Origin: Pyrenochaeta sp. MPI-SDFR-AT-0127
Taxonomy: Eukaryota; Ascomycota; Dothideomycetes; Pleosporales; Cucurbitariaceae
Assembly (NCBI GenBank): GCA_020747015.1
Contig: JAGTJM010000021.1
Span: forward strand, 1 to 64,000
DNA length: 64,000 nucleotides
Direction: 5' to 3'
A model generated the notes under the pieces. That model made no database searches. It was given only the letters and a program-made list of their open reading frames with translations, and was not told the DNA's origin. Both the position numbers and the translations under genes were made by a program. This document shows positions 46,095-58,157 of the stretch, piece after piece (the stretch's first letter is position 1; each line of letters begins with the position of its first letter).

Positions 46095-49076
46095 TCAATG
46101 AAGAATTGTTGACTGTGTCGGTTGTCCCTGGAAATGCGTATCATTCCACATCCTCGCCCTCAGAGTACATAGTTTTCCAAGAATACCTCTTACAAAATCT
46201 GTACCGTCCCCGATCAGGTGTTCATTAAGTAAAGTTATGGCATGTTCTAATATGTCCGCCGACGATGTGAGAAACATGGGTGAGTTGTCAAGCCTAGTAA
46301 GCACAGGCGTACCCTGCAGTCTTCCGAGGAATCTTTGTAAGGGAGCGTCGTGACCTTTACTCGAATGGGGGTATTCTTGGTCCAGGAAGATAAGCCCAGA
46401 GGCCGGATGAGATGATGGAGGCGGAGACGAGGTAGAAAATCTTGTGCTAGAAGTATGGTTGTTGGTAACAACGTGGCACAGCACCAAAGTGGCGCGGTAC
46501 AGGGCCGCGGCCCACCAGAGCGGCCGCGTGGGTGGCAACATGCCACGGAGCACCGCGAGGCATTGCCCCGCATGATACAGGAGCAGGGCCGTGGACTCGG
46601 GACTAGGGGTCCGCATCCAGGGCTTCATAGCACTCCCGCCTGTCGACAGGCCTTTTTGACGATCACGCGTCAGGCGTTCAATATCCGGGAAGGATGTCAG
46701 ATTATTCAGAACCATGATGTGGTATAGCGCCATGCTGCCCTGCATAATGGGATCTGCGCTCCCAGAGCTAGTAACCGAACCCACAGTGGCGGATAGCTTA
46801 TGCCAGCGTCGCAGGTAGATCCCAAGTTCATCAATGAAGGCCTTGCTAGCCAAGCCCAGGTTTGAGCTTGGCAGATTGCGGAAACCGACGTTTTGGATAG
46901 AACCGAAGGTGTCGAGACATTGGTGTAAATGTGCTGACAGACACTGCAGTGGATGCAGCAGAAGTCGGAGGTGAGCAGGAGTCAGGATACATCCATTCTT
47001 GCTAGAGAGCTGGCCGTCCGTGAAGCTTTCAAACATAGCGGCCAAAGATGAAAAATGGCTATTGAATTGTGATGGCGAAATTGCAGGGGTGGGGATCTCT
47101 TGTATGGCTAGTTTAGGTGGGGTGTCATGGAAGATGCTCAGCTCCAAGTCCACTGCCAGCCAATTGTATGTCATCCTAGACCGATAAGCCGACTGAAAAC
47201 ATACTAGTTATCACCTCACTCACTTAATTTGTGTCTCAATCAAGCCTAAAGGCTCGAGTCCAAGGCAAGTTTGATTGGGCCCAAACAAGTTCTTGCGTAT
47301 TATCTACACAGGTTTGTATTAGCAAGTTCCTCGATTCGGTCAAGAGTCACAATGTAGATTACTTGCCTTGGCGTGCTGTTCCCACAACTTCATTAGAGCC
47401 TTTCATCGTTAGCTTCTCAGCGTGTAGATTTCCAATATAGTGCCCTACATTCATATGCCATCCATCACCACTCCACTGGATTAACTGCAGCACTGACAGA
47501 CTCGCATCCAGAAAGTCGGGGGTAGTTGTGAAATCCTCATCTTGCATTACTATCCGACATACCTCTCCCAGACCGCTCGATAATGCACGGAGTTCTGCAA
47601 CGGGTGATGACCGCGTGGATTGTGCAACAATCAGCAGAGCGCTAATGCCGACGAGGAGTGTGTTGTCGGCGTCTGCTGCAGAATTACTTGACGCAAACTC
47701 CTGCGCAGGTGGGAGCATGTGAAAGCATTGATATCCATGCGAACGATGCTGTTGTAAGAAATGTTGTGACACCTCAACAGGTGGCAGTAGCACGACGTGG
47801 TCCATCCATGAGTTTGCCTCGTCATTTCGTTGATCCGGTCGCCATCGGGGTAATGCGACGCTCTCTTTTGCCATTGCCCATAATTTCTGAGTGATGGCGA
47901 GCAATTTGTCTCTTGACGGAGCCTCAATCTGCGTCGATTTCGACGAAGACGACGTCATGACACCTTCATCGCTCTGAGAGGCATCTGGCAGTAAGGGGAT
48001 AGACGACCAAATGCTTGGATTATTCAGAACTTTGAGATTAAGGAGACTCGTGGAGAACGCCGATGCATGTATTGGCTCTTCGCCTCCAGCATGGGGATTG
48101 CAGAGAAACATTGGCCACTGGCTGCCCAAGTCGGATACAGGAGGGGTAGGTGCTGCTGTTGGCAGCGCCGTAGCTGTAAATGACAATGGCATACTTGCGA
48201 TGTCTCCTGATGGAAAAGACCAAAGTGAGTCGGCAAAATTCCCATCTAACGCTGGTATTAAATTCTGGTTGTTGGTGGTGAAGTAGTCATTGGATGGTAT
48301 CTCATCCATTGGCGTATCGAGATCTATATCGTGAAGCATCGAATGGGCGATGGAGTCGAAGAAGGAGGGATATTGCATTTCGTTGGCGCTCGAGACATCC
48401 ACGCCTTCGGCACAGGCACCGATGTCCTCAGTGAAATTCATCGTTTCCGCAGTGTTAAAATCTGTCGCAGGTTCATTCTTTTGACAGATTTGCTCATCGC
48501 CGCCGGATTCAATGCTGCTAACGCTTGATAAGGGACTTGTGGACGATTCGCCACTTTCTGGATCCTTCATATCATGATCGGTCTCCTCCGATACCTCTGT
48601 CGGAAACGCTGCCTCCAAAGGCTGAACTGGGTGTACAAATATCTTTTGTTGCCCCGCACTGTTCTTGCTCCCAGTTCGTCTGACCGCTCGGCGTTCACAC
48701 GTCAATTTCTTCTTGACACAACGCCCGCAAGGAGCCTGGTTATCACATTTGGTTTTACTCGCCGCACAATTGGCACACGCGATAGATATTCGTTCCGTAG
48801 CTGAGTTACGACTTGATGCGAATTCATCATCGGCTTGTGTACTGTCGAGTTCTGACGGCGGCGCATGTATAGATCTAAAATGCCTTCGAAGAAGATCTCT
48901 GCCGCATTCACTTAGTCTTGGTTTCTCACAGATGGAGGGGTCTTCAAGTACTTTCGTTTGAACGTCAATTTGCACTCTTGGCATCGGAATGGCCGAATAT
49001 CCGTATGGATAAGAACATGACGTTCAAGATGTTCGTCCCTCTTGAAGCCTTGTCCACAATAGGAACAGAAAATCAT
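46095..49076 (-). CDS. Transcription factor with C2H2 and Zn2Cys6 domains (cluster TF no. 1)
   Basis: Exon 1 is 49076-48952 and exon 2 is 48898-47449 (53-nt intron; alternatively read on to a TAA at 47359). The last exon starts at 47175 or 47192 and ends at 46095. Exons 1 and 2 join two C2H2 fingers: C4-C7-H20-H24, and C32-C35-H48-H53, with FKRKDLLRRHFRSIH spanning the intron. A Zn2Cys6 cluster, CANCAASKTKCDNQAPCGRC with a final Cys, follows at about residue 83. Then come an acidic/Ser-rich linker and a fungal-type regulatory region (PPVEVSQHFLQQH; MTYNWLAVDLELSIFHD). The piece linking WHMN at 47449 to the last exon could not be reconstructed. The expected segment, equivalent to the one at 51467-51637 in the neighbouring regulator, is not visible, so this may be an unusual structure or an internal loss. 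Confidence 0.75.
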
Positions 49077-50443
49077 AATGATGTTTTATTGCGTTGAAAA
49101 TGAAGAAGCCTCGAGGCAAATGACCATGAAAATTGGATTTCTTCACACCCTGCTAGGCCGAAGAATGCTGTGCATGAGCATGAAAGTGGCACCACTATTC
49201 TTCAGGCATGTGGGTTCGATAGCGACATATCGCAATTCCCCACTACCTGGCCCTGAGTTGAGTGACGGATCTCTTTGACTTGCCATTCCGGATGCGGCTG
49301 CCTTACGGGCCTCCGTGGACGTAAGCGCCCAAGGTCCTTGTTGCGGACGACCATGCAGGTAGATAGCGTTGGAGCTGCTGTAAGATGGGTTTCTGGGCAC
49401 TAAATTCGCCGTCTGTACTTGCTTAGATCATACAGCCTATCAGATGAGAGGTCTACGTAATGATTGGCGATGGCAAACAAAGCTACTCCACTTGGCCTGG
49501 ATGCATGGACAGTGCAAGATAAAGGCCTTCCGCCAAGACGGTCGTCGAACCCTTTTAGCGTCCGACAATTTGGCTCGGGATACTGTGGGTAATTTCATAT
49601 ATCATGCACATGCTTATCGGGGTCCAAAACGTGGGTTTCCGATATTCCGCCTTGGATTATATGTGATACACGTGGTGCGCGTAAATACGAACCGTGTCTG
49701 CGCTGTCGTGATGTTGTATCCGGAAGGCTGGTGGGTGCTCCCGTCCCATACGAGCCAATGAATCCACCCTGGCGTCAATTTTGTACGACCATAAGCTGAA
49801 AGGATCACGCTAGTGAGTACAGTGCCGCTAATGCTGGTGAGAGCAGCCAGCACGGCACTGCCTGCTTGCACGCCATTTTCTGTTTTGTGTCCGTATGCTC
49901 ACGATAATGAGCCGGGTAGTGTTTACATCAGCATCGGAGTTCCATGGGTACATAGTTAGCTATGGTAGCATGTGAGGGCGAGGCCGGAGTTGGTAGACTC
50001 TTGACCACACTGGCATTGCTGCTTCTCAACCACGGCTCGAAATTTCGGCATCGCTCATGCTTAGATATGGCACTCATTAGTCTGGGCCTATGCATTAGGA
50101 GTTTTAGATTTGATGTTGAAGGGTGAGTGATTCCAGAGAATGATTACGTAGACTAATCGGTCAACCCTTGAGCCTCTTTGGGATTCAGTTCGTGGTTTAC
50201 CCAAATGCAGCTATGCAGTAAAAGTGTCGTTTTTAGCAGAACGAAGTATCAGGCTAAGTACTAAGAAGTGGTCATTCATGGCTCGTAGTGAGCGTCTCAA
50301 GTAGCGCTATCTCTAGTTCTATAGAAAATCTTGGATTACGGAAGGACGCGTTACCGAGACAGTGAGATATATCTATAATATGAACGTTGTATGGTATTTG
50401 CAGCATAGGTGAATAGGCCCGTCTCTCGTTCCGTATCTTCTTG
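49077..50443. other. TF no. 1 promoter and intergenic region
   Basis: No gene recognised. The 12-mer TTAGCGTCCGAC at 49555-49566 matches the exporter promoter exactly. Confidence 0.45.
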
Positions 50444-53048
50444 TTATTGTTCTCTCCACCGCTCGACCAAAGTAGAAAGTCGGCTTTTTATGCCAGCGTC
50501 CAGCTGAGACAACGGCGTCTTTTCGCTCAGCACCTCGATGCATTGCTGGACGACATCAGCAGCAGAGACCAAGGAAACCACAGTGCCATCAGCGTGAGAC
50601 AATCCAGGTCTACCTTCACGGTGACGTAGATAGCGAACGATGGAAGGGTGGTCGAATGGCAGAGCGTCGACTGTTATCATTTCGGCTTCAGGCGATGTGG
50701 AGCTGGTTTTGGTGCGATTTATATTGCTAGACAGGCTCACCGCCCAGAGGCAAAGTGCAACGCGGTACAACGCAGCACTCCACCAGTAAGGCCGGCTCGA
50801 CGCGGGCATCTTTCTAAAATATCGGACGACTTGTCCACAATGACACCATATCTGTGGCGCCTCTTCTACACAACGTTTTCCTGTCCAAAGAGAGTCGTGG
50901 AATGTGTCGGAGGATATGTCACCCCGGGCCAGCTTTTCGATGTCAGGTAGATAAGTCGATGCGTTGAGGCTGATCAAATGAAACATGACCATGTTTGTAC
51001 AGCCGTTCGGGGAGGGGTTTTCAAGCACTGTTGACTGGCTAGAGATAGTGTACCACTGCTTTAGCAGATATTGTACTTCCTCAAGTTGAGTCAACAGACG
51101 CTGCAGGAGCCGCTGGCTACCCGAGTTGAAGAAGTAGTGAATACTTTTATTCAAATGGTATATCAGCGCTTGCAGAGGCTGAAGAAGAAGCCTCAGCTCT
51201 ATAGGTAACAGCGTTTGTGTGTTACTAGAAAGCTCATTGCTCATGAACATATTAAACAGCTGAGCCAGAGAGCGAGATGAGTCCGCAGCTTGCGGATTCG
51301 ACTGGTATGCTTCTGCCAAGGCCGCTTGCCATGATTCAGCAGAGGTTGCGTTCCACAGCTCGTCTTTATAAGGAACTGGGGCATTACAGTCGTCAATCTC
51401 GAAATCCGGCTGGCGATCGTGAAAAAGATTCATTTCTTGGTCCAAAATAACCCAGGAGTAGGCTAGTCTATTGAGAACAAACGTCAGAAAAAATGACATC
51501 CAAGTTGCAACATGCACCAACCTGTTCAGCGCTTCCTTCGATTTCCACGTGGTCCATGCGGTTTCCGCGTCCAATGCGAGGCCAGTCTCCAGAAGCGGTG
51601 ACTGCCGTGTATCGAGCAGACCGGCGTGCCTAACCATCTGTGCACATGTAATGTCAGTACAGTAATCGAGCGATCAATGTCTCACCGCCAGAACACTTAC
51701 CGAGATATACATGCGGGAGTGTGCCGCGGACAGCTGTCACGCGACGTTAGCGAAGCTTCATATGATGATCCGAATCGCTTACATCCATGTGCCACTTGTA
51801 TCCACTCCACGCCGCTGCATTCAAGTATAAGAGAGCACAACGCAGCATCATGGGCTGAGCCGCCATTTGAACATTCTTCTCCATTATATCAAACATGGAG
51901 ATGCGACAGATCTCCACCAAACCACTCGCAATAAAGCGAGCCTCTGGCTGTGCGTTACCCATTGCTCCATGGGCGATCATGAGCAGTAGTAAAAGGATGG
52001 TAGACTTTTCATCTGTAGAAGTTACGAGGGTGGCCAGGTCGATCGTTGAGGCAGAGAAAGATGACATGTACGGCTCCACTCGAGACGCGTATGTGCGCAA
52101 AAATTCTTCCAACACGGGAGGAGGAGGTAAAATGAAGAAGCCTGTCAAGCTTGCATTCGATGAGGATCTGGATTGGCTCGAAGACGCATCTTCGCTCCCT
52201 GTACGGTGAACATCACGGGCGCGACTAAGGAAACCTTGTGAAATTACCATAAGCTTATCTCTCAAGCCGCCCTGTACAGGGCTCACATGGAGGGTTGCTG
52301 AGTGATCAAGCTGAGGTCGTACAAACTCGGCGCCTGTCCAGACTGACTGATTGTTCAAGGTTTCTTCTAGTTTTTGCAGATACTCGCTACCTATGCGTGG
52401 ATTGATGCGCTGATCGGATCTTGGGTTGCATCGAAAGCAAGGCAGCTCCTCATCCGGTAATCCAGAAGAACTACTACGCGTTGGAGCTGTCTGGGGCGGC
52501 GTGGAAAACACATTTTGGTTTGAATATATTTCTGAGGATAGGTTCTCGCTCGAAAACTCGTGGTACGTTCCTCGGGTGGGTGAAAAGGTGGTCCCAAACT
52601 GGTTGGATGAAAAGTCATAGTCCATGATGGTATCGAGCTGTTGCAATGACGGATCAATAGGGTTCATATTGAGATCTCCCGGGCATGAATTTGAGTTTGA
52701 AAATGGCTGTGGTTGCCACTGGAAGTTTTCAATGGAGAAAAGTGGGTCGTATACAGTATTGGATTCCGTCGTGGGAATGGGACGCATCGCGTCGTTGGAG
52801 GCAACGTCATTCTGGCCCATAGCTTGATCTCCCGGCGAAGCAGACGTTGAGCGAGGCGGCGAGACGGTTTGGAATTGATTTTGCAGAAACTGGAAGTTCT
52901 CTGGGTAGCGCCTGGGTGAGCGTTGTTCGCACTTGAGGCGCTTGTAGAGACATCGCGAACAGGTGGGGAGTTGCTTGTCGCACTTTGCCTTTGCCTTTGC
53001 GCAGGGTTGACAGGCGATAAGATTGCCGGCGTCGATAGCAGGCATCAT
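50444..53048 (-). CDS. Zn2Cys6 transcription factor (cluster TF no. 2)
   Basis: Exons 53048-51783, 51733-51701, 51637-51522 and 51467-50444 give 812 aa with phases closing. The binuclear zinc cluster is at residues 13-40 (CQPCAKAKAKCDKQLPTCSRC, then Cys40). The third intron (54 nt) is a multiple of three without stops, so it could be retained. Removing it restores EALNR-LAYSWVILDQEMNLFHD, which aligns with RMTYNWLAVDLELSIFHD in TF no. 1. The second exon is a 33-nt micro-exon (LSAAHSRMYIS). The two regulators share the C-terminal architecture (FHD region, LLLQPLQALIYHLNKS versus LLLHPLQCLSAHLHQC) and probably arose by duplication. An in-frame stretch upstream of the start (SRVEHLKLHTL) resembles half of a C2H2 finger, so an upstream exon may be missing from this model. 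Confidence 0.8.
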
Positions 53049-56000
53049 GAGAGTGTGGAGCTTCAAGTGTTCGACCCTGCTGTTTGGAGGTGTCTTGAGA
53101 CGGTATTAGGCAGATGACTGGCAACGACGGCGGCCTGGATTGCCGAGTGCGCCACAACGCTGTGCGAGAACAAAGCGCTTGGGTATCGGCAAGCTCTATC
53201 GAACGGTGTTGGAAATGTGCTCGAATTATGCCCACGCGATCCCAGTGTCGCAACCACCGTGGGGGGGGGGGGAATCGAGGTGCCGAAGTGGGGCGAAACG
53301 AAAGGTGACAAAGATTAGCAACCGTGTGGCTGGGCGTTGTGTAACAAGGGCAAGAGCAAGACCAGAGGCAGCAGGTGCATTCCTATCATTAAAATCACCC
53401 AAACTGCATCAACCCCATTCGACCCAAACTCGAGAGACATCTGGCCGAGCAATCACCGTCGTCGTCTGCAACACACGCGTGCACGTGAAATAAGGCGCTC
53501 GCAAACAAAAAAAAAGCCCTGGCGTGAAGCCAGCCGCACTTCCACCCTTGCGCCACCAAGGGAGCTAAACCCCTTCTGCCATGTATCCACAGCCTCTTTG
53601 CATGGGGCACCCCAGGCCATTGCGCCCAACCGTTCGCAGCAGACCAGTGCTCAAAGAACTCCGGACATCATTTCTTACTCAGATCGGAGGCAGTCGGGAT
53701 AGGGCATTCCTCCTGCAGGGCAAGCTCAGGAACAGTGGTTGAAGCGGCTCATAGTCCCGACACGTAGCACCGAGCATGCATCAGCCGAAACGTGGCCATT
53801 TCCCTGTTATGGGTATAGATCCTTCATGGCACGTTATGAAGTTGCTGTGACTGTTCATACATACTTCGCTCAACCCGGTCTGACTTCGGCTTGGTGCTGA
53901 GTTTGGTGGCGTTGTGCCGCCTCCTTGAAGGAGTTGGCCTCGTTTAGCGCTTACATACGCTCAGCTCACTATGCGTCCTCATATTACCCTGCATCTTCAC
54001 GGGCCAGTTCGCCTGTCCTGCTATCGTGAATCCCCCAAAGAGTGAGCCCTGGACCCGAACCAAGGGCAAGCTTGAGGCGTTGTCAATGCCTATTTTGGTG
54101 CTGCCGTACCGGTGCCAATCCCGACACTAAAATGTCTTTCAACCCGTTCCATGGCGCCGTAACCGCAGCTCTCTGTATGAAAGCATGAATACTGCTCTCA
54201 AAGCCATGTCCACATAGTGTGGAGTAACCGTGTCGAGCCTCACTTGTGATACAGATCAGCAGAGTGGAGGGAGTGTACCTGGCGCTAGAGTGATGGGCGA
54301 GTTAGTGCCCGAGGCACACGCTTTGTTGACGAGTCATTGGCTTGCCATACTTATACATTAGTCTTAGTAAAGGGTTTTGACAATATTGATGCACAGATAT
54401 CTGGGCAGAGCAATTTACTGTTGATTTCATCTTGATAACTTGAAACGGTGAAGGCTGGGCAGAGTGTCACTGACGGTGATCTCCATGTATGGAAAGGACT
54501 GGAATAATCATGGGACATTAGCACACAGCTTGAATATGAGCGAAAAGAAGAGCAGTGTCCACAAGGCACCAACAGGCAGGCCACAGCGGTTCATCAAAGG
54601 ATTAATAAGTGTGAGGCATTCACCGAGCTCTATATACATCGTTATGAAGGTCAAGCGAATCGCGGGTCGACCTGCGTCAAAAGAAGGTGGTGTTCGCCTT
54701 GCTTCAATTCCAATCACACATTCTGAGCAAACGGAGTAATGTAGAACGAAAGGACGATGACACATGCAATTCCAAATGGCTCAATGCTGTACGAGATGTG
54801 TGATACAAACATAACTCTTGGGAAAAAAGTGTAATACCGCGAAAACACCGAATCCCATGACAATACAGTAGATCTTATGACTCTAAGTTCAAAGCCAACC
54901 TGGGCTTCAAAAATTACGTCGTTTGATCATGTGAAATGCGGCTCACTTCTTTCCTTCATCAGTTGCACCTTTCATGTGTCATTTGAAGTATAGTAGCCTT
55001 TAATGAGCACGCATTAGGCTTGCTTCTTCAATAAATGTACATCAATCGCCGCTTCGATCTAATTGTATATTTCATAAGGGCTTATTATATAGTATTACGA
55101 GTGCGCTGATCATCGAGAGATACTTCAAGACCACATGCCCTCCCCTATGGGATTCAATAAAAACAAGTGGTTTAGAGTGGTAACTACGTCTCCTAGACGA
55201 CATGGCTCATCAAACTAAACAAACTCTGGCACATAGTTCTTGGATATGCAACTAGTGCCAACAGCGTGTTTCAACAAGTGGCTTCAACCCTTTTTTGATA
55301 CAGTACACAGCCAGTATCAGCTCTTGGCCCTCATGGTCAGTTTCCAAGACCTCATTTACAAGTGTGGAGAGTGAAAGTTAGCTGAGCCATGTCCCTGGCC
55401 TGAAGCTATACTGGCATCGATAATAGGCTAGTTGCTTTTAGTACGAAGTTTTTATCAACGAAGATAGGAATTATGAGCCACACATCCGGAAGTGCGCCGC
55501 AGGTAAAGCTAAGGATAATTAAATATAACGGGCAAGGTGAAGGAGAAACGCAGTCACCATTACTTGGCCTCCAAGAGGCTTAGTACTTTCAGTATGACAT
55601 TTATAAACTGGTGCTGTCGTCACCGTTTCCATTGTACGTGCAGTAGTTCGAACAGACCATATGCATTTTCTACCAATATCTCAGTAGTACATCCATACAT
55701 CCAGTCAAAGCAACAATGGATATCACGACGAAATGATCCTTGCTTTAGTGGAGATATACGTGAAAGCGAGATTACAGCCGCACCGCCTTCAATTTGAAGG
55801 CTGTATGTAAGTCATATTATATCAAACACAAGGCAGTGATGAATACCGTGACTCTTGGTTGCAAGCATCGTGGTTCGATATGTTCATTCTCAGCCGGCAA
55901 CAGCGGCTTTCAAGCCCGTAGACGTGAAGATAACATCTCGAATCTCGCAAAATTGACTTTATAAGTTGCTCAAACCGGCTACTAGATTAGTATCACAGGT

Positions 56001-56436
56001 AGGGTGGCTAGTGAGCCTGAGTCGTTGTAGATCCCAGCCTTTGGGAGAGACGCGCTTGCCTTACTCAATGACAAGTCACGCCCAAGACAGCTATCATGGA
56101 GACCAATATCAAGTCTTGAATACCGGTTTTACTCTTTTCATTGATATGTAAACACCACAAGCGACAAGTAATTCGACGTATCTTCTGCCACTAATATCAA
56201 CAAGCCCGTAACAACACTCCACCATCGTTTTTAGCAAGATTTTACAAAACATCGGAGCTTAATCGCCCTGGAATACTAATAACACTATTTTTTTTCGAAT
56301 GGTGTACACCGAATACTGCACTCAACTGCGGTGGAAAGCGGTCTTTGAGTTAGCTGGCAGTCGCCTTTTGCCTTTAGCAACGAGGGACTCAAAGAGGGTA
56401 AAATGAACCGCAGTGCCCAAAATACCCTAATCCTCT
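53049..56436. other. Long gene-free interval
   Basis: No gene recognised in 3.4 kb. It includes a run of 12 G (53261-53272), a CGGAC element at 53662 and several short frames without motifs. It marks the right edge of the cluster. Confidence 0.5.
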
Positions 56437-58157
56437 TTACTTTACCATACAACTGCCAGTCATTCGTCTTAACATCGACCACAAACTTGGAGGTCTGTGA
56501 AACGTTCGAGCGGTCGATCGCTTGTCACTCTCTGAGTGGGCATTTTGGACATTCGGGAGAGTAATCATGTTGGACGTGTCCTCAGGCTCCATACTGAGCG
56601 AACTCTCTTTCTCAATACGAGAAGTCACACTTGGTCTCTGCCTCAGAGTCGTTCTGGCCTTGTGCTCCACAAGGTTCCGATCGATGAAGCTCACAAGCGT
56701 ATTGACATCTTCCAAGGTGTTCATGGCCCCGAAGGTGACCCTCACCATGCCGATCGGCACGCCTCTCAGTACATCAATTTCTGTGTTGCAACGAAATTCT
56801 TCGTCGAATGCGCTTCTCAACCACTCCGCATCTACGCCTAGGGCGCAGGCCATTCCGGCTGGATTGCAAAGATTGCCTGTGCGAACGTGAATGTTGCATT
56901 TCCTCAGGTCTGCACCAACATGCCAGCATCCCAACCAAGTGCCGTCACTTCTGCGGATATTAAAAGCTACCGTCGCTCCTTGTGTAGTTGTATCACCGTA
57001 GGTCGATTTTGCCGCTTTGTAAATCTGGCAAACTGGAGCGCCATTGGAATGCCGAAGGTTAGCCAAGCGCTCATACAGTTCTTTGGCCAACCATGCCGTA
57101 TGCTTCGAGACCTCCCCAAGCTGGCCGAATAGTTTTCTATGAGTGTCGATGGCACATCGTAGAGCAAGGATGCTTCGAATTGCGATGGTTCCATCCTCAA
57201 GCCGCACGTGGAAGCTCGACTGCTTGCGAGCCGCCCAGGAATCACCGATGCAAGTGATCATTTCTGTGGTACCGCCACCAAAGTACTTTCGGTGGTCAAG
57301 TATATGACCAGCGTCTTTACGTAGGATGAGGGCGCCGAGATCTGGAAAGCCGAAGATTTTGTAGAATGATAGGGCAATGAAGTCAGGAGCAAACAAGTGG
57401 TTGCTCAGATCTAATGGAGTAGTGGAGACCAGAGCTGCTGCGTCGAGCAGCGTATATGTATTAGGATGGTGGAGCGAGAAACGTAGCTTACCCGCCCAGT
57501 CGAGAGGAAGTCGTTCTCCATTCATGTTAGACTGCGCTGGATAAGCAAATAATGTTGGCAATCCTGATTGGCGTTCCGTTTCAACATTGTGTCCTAAAAG
57601 CCAATTTGCCATCTCTTCGTCCGAAGCAATACAATGCGCTTGATTGGCCAGTTCTCGGACGCCAACAAGGCTGGTGTGACTATTACGATGATAGCGATAG
57701 TTGAACCCTCCTTCAATGCCAGAGAAACCTTCCATTACTAGCTTAATAGCAGCTGTTGCATTAGCAGTGAACACGACATCAAAGTGCGCCGGATCAGCAT
57801 TGAACAGCCTCAGCACTTTGTGCCGCGTTTCCTCTACTATGACAGCCGATGCACTAGGATTCGATGAATCGGAGTGAGGATTCGCGAGGAGAGTAGCTTG
57901 CATCTCTTTAGAGAAGGACTTTAGGAGAGATTTGGGTGCCAAGGTGGTGCCACCATGATCAAGGTACGTAAGGCCTACCAAAAGTCAGAATCATGCCAAA
58001 TGCATGTGCACTGTATTGTACCTTTCAGCATTGGATATTCAGATTTCCTCATATTGGTGATCCGTTTATTGTAGGCTGACCCATCATGACCGTAGGTGTC
58101 ATATTCGGTCGCTCCAGCCCCATTCATTTGTCGCCTGGGCTCTTCAAAGCGAGACAT
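56437..58157 (-). CDS. Molybdenum-cofactor-sulfurase-like PLP enzyme lacking MOSC
   Basis: Two exons, 58157-58022 and 57974-56437 (47-nt intron), give 557 aa. The class-V aminotransferase fold is evident: LTYLDHGGTTLAP (cofactor-binding opening, at the exon junction), NATAAIKLV, SNMNGERLPL, LLDAAALVSTTPLDL and SFYKIFGFPDLGALILRK, whose Lys is the expected PLP Schiff-base residue. Near the C-terminus HVRTGNLCNPAGM supplies the Cys that carries the persulfide in MoCo sulfurases. The last 90 residues are low-complexity and charged. The usual C-terminal MOSC domain of eukaryotic MoCo sulfurase (total about 800 aa) is absent. It may therefore be a stand-alone cysteine desulfurase or C-S lyase rather than the housekeeping enzyme. 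Confidence 0.85.

Noticed and set aside
53261..53272. Twelve-G homopolymer as a phase-variable tract
   Set aside because: It lies outside the recognised coding frame of TF no. 2 and is a common sequencing-error site.
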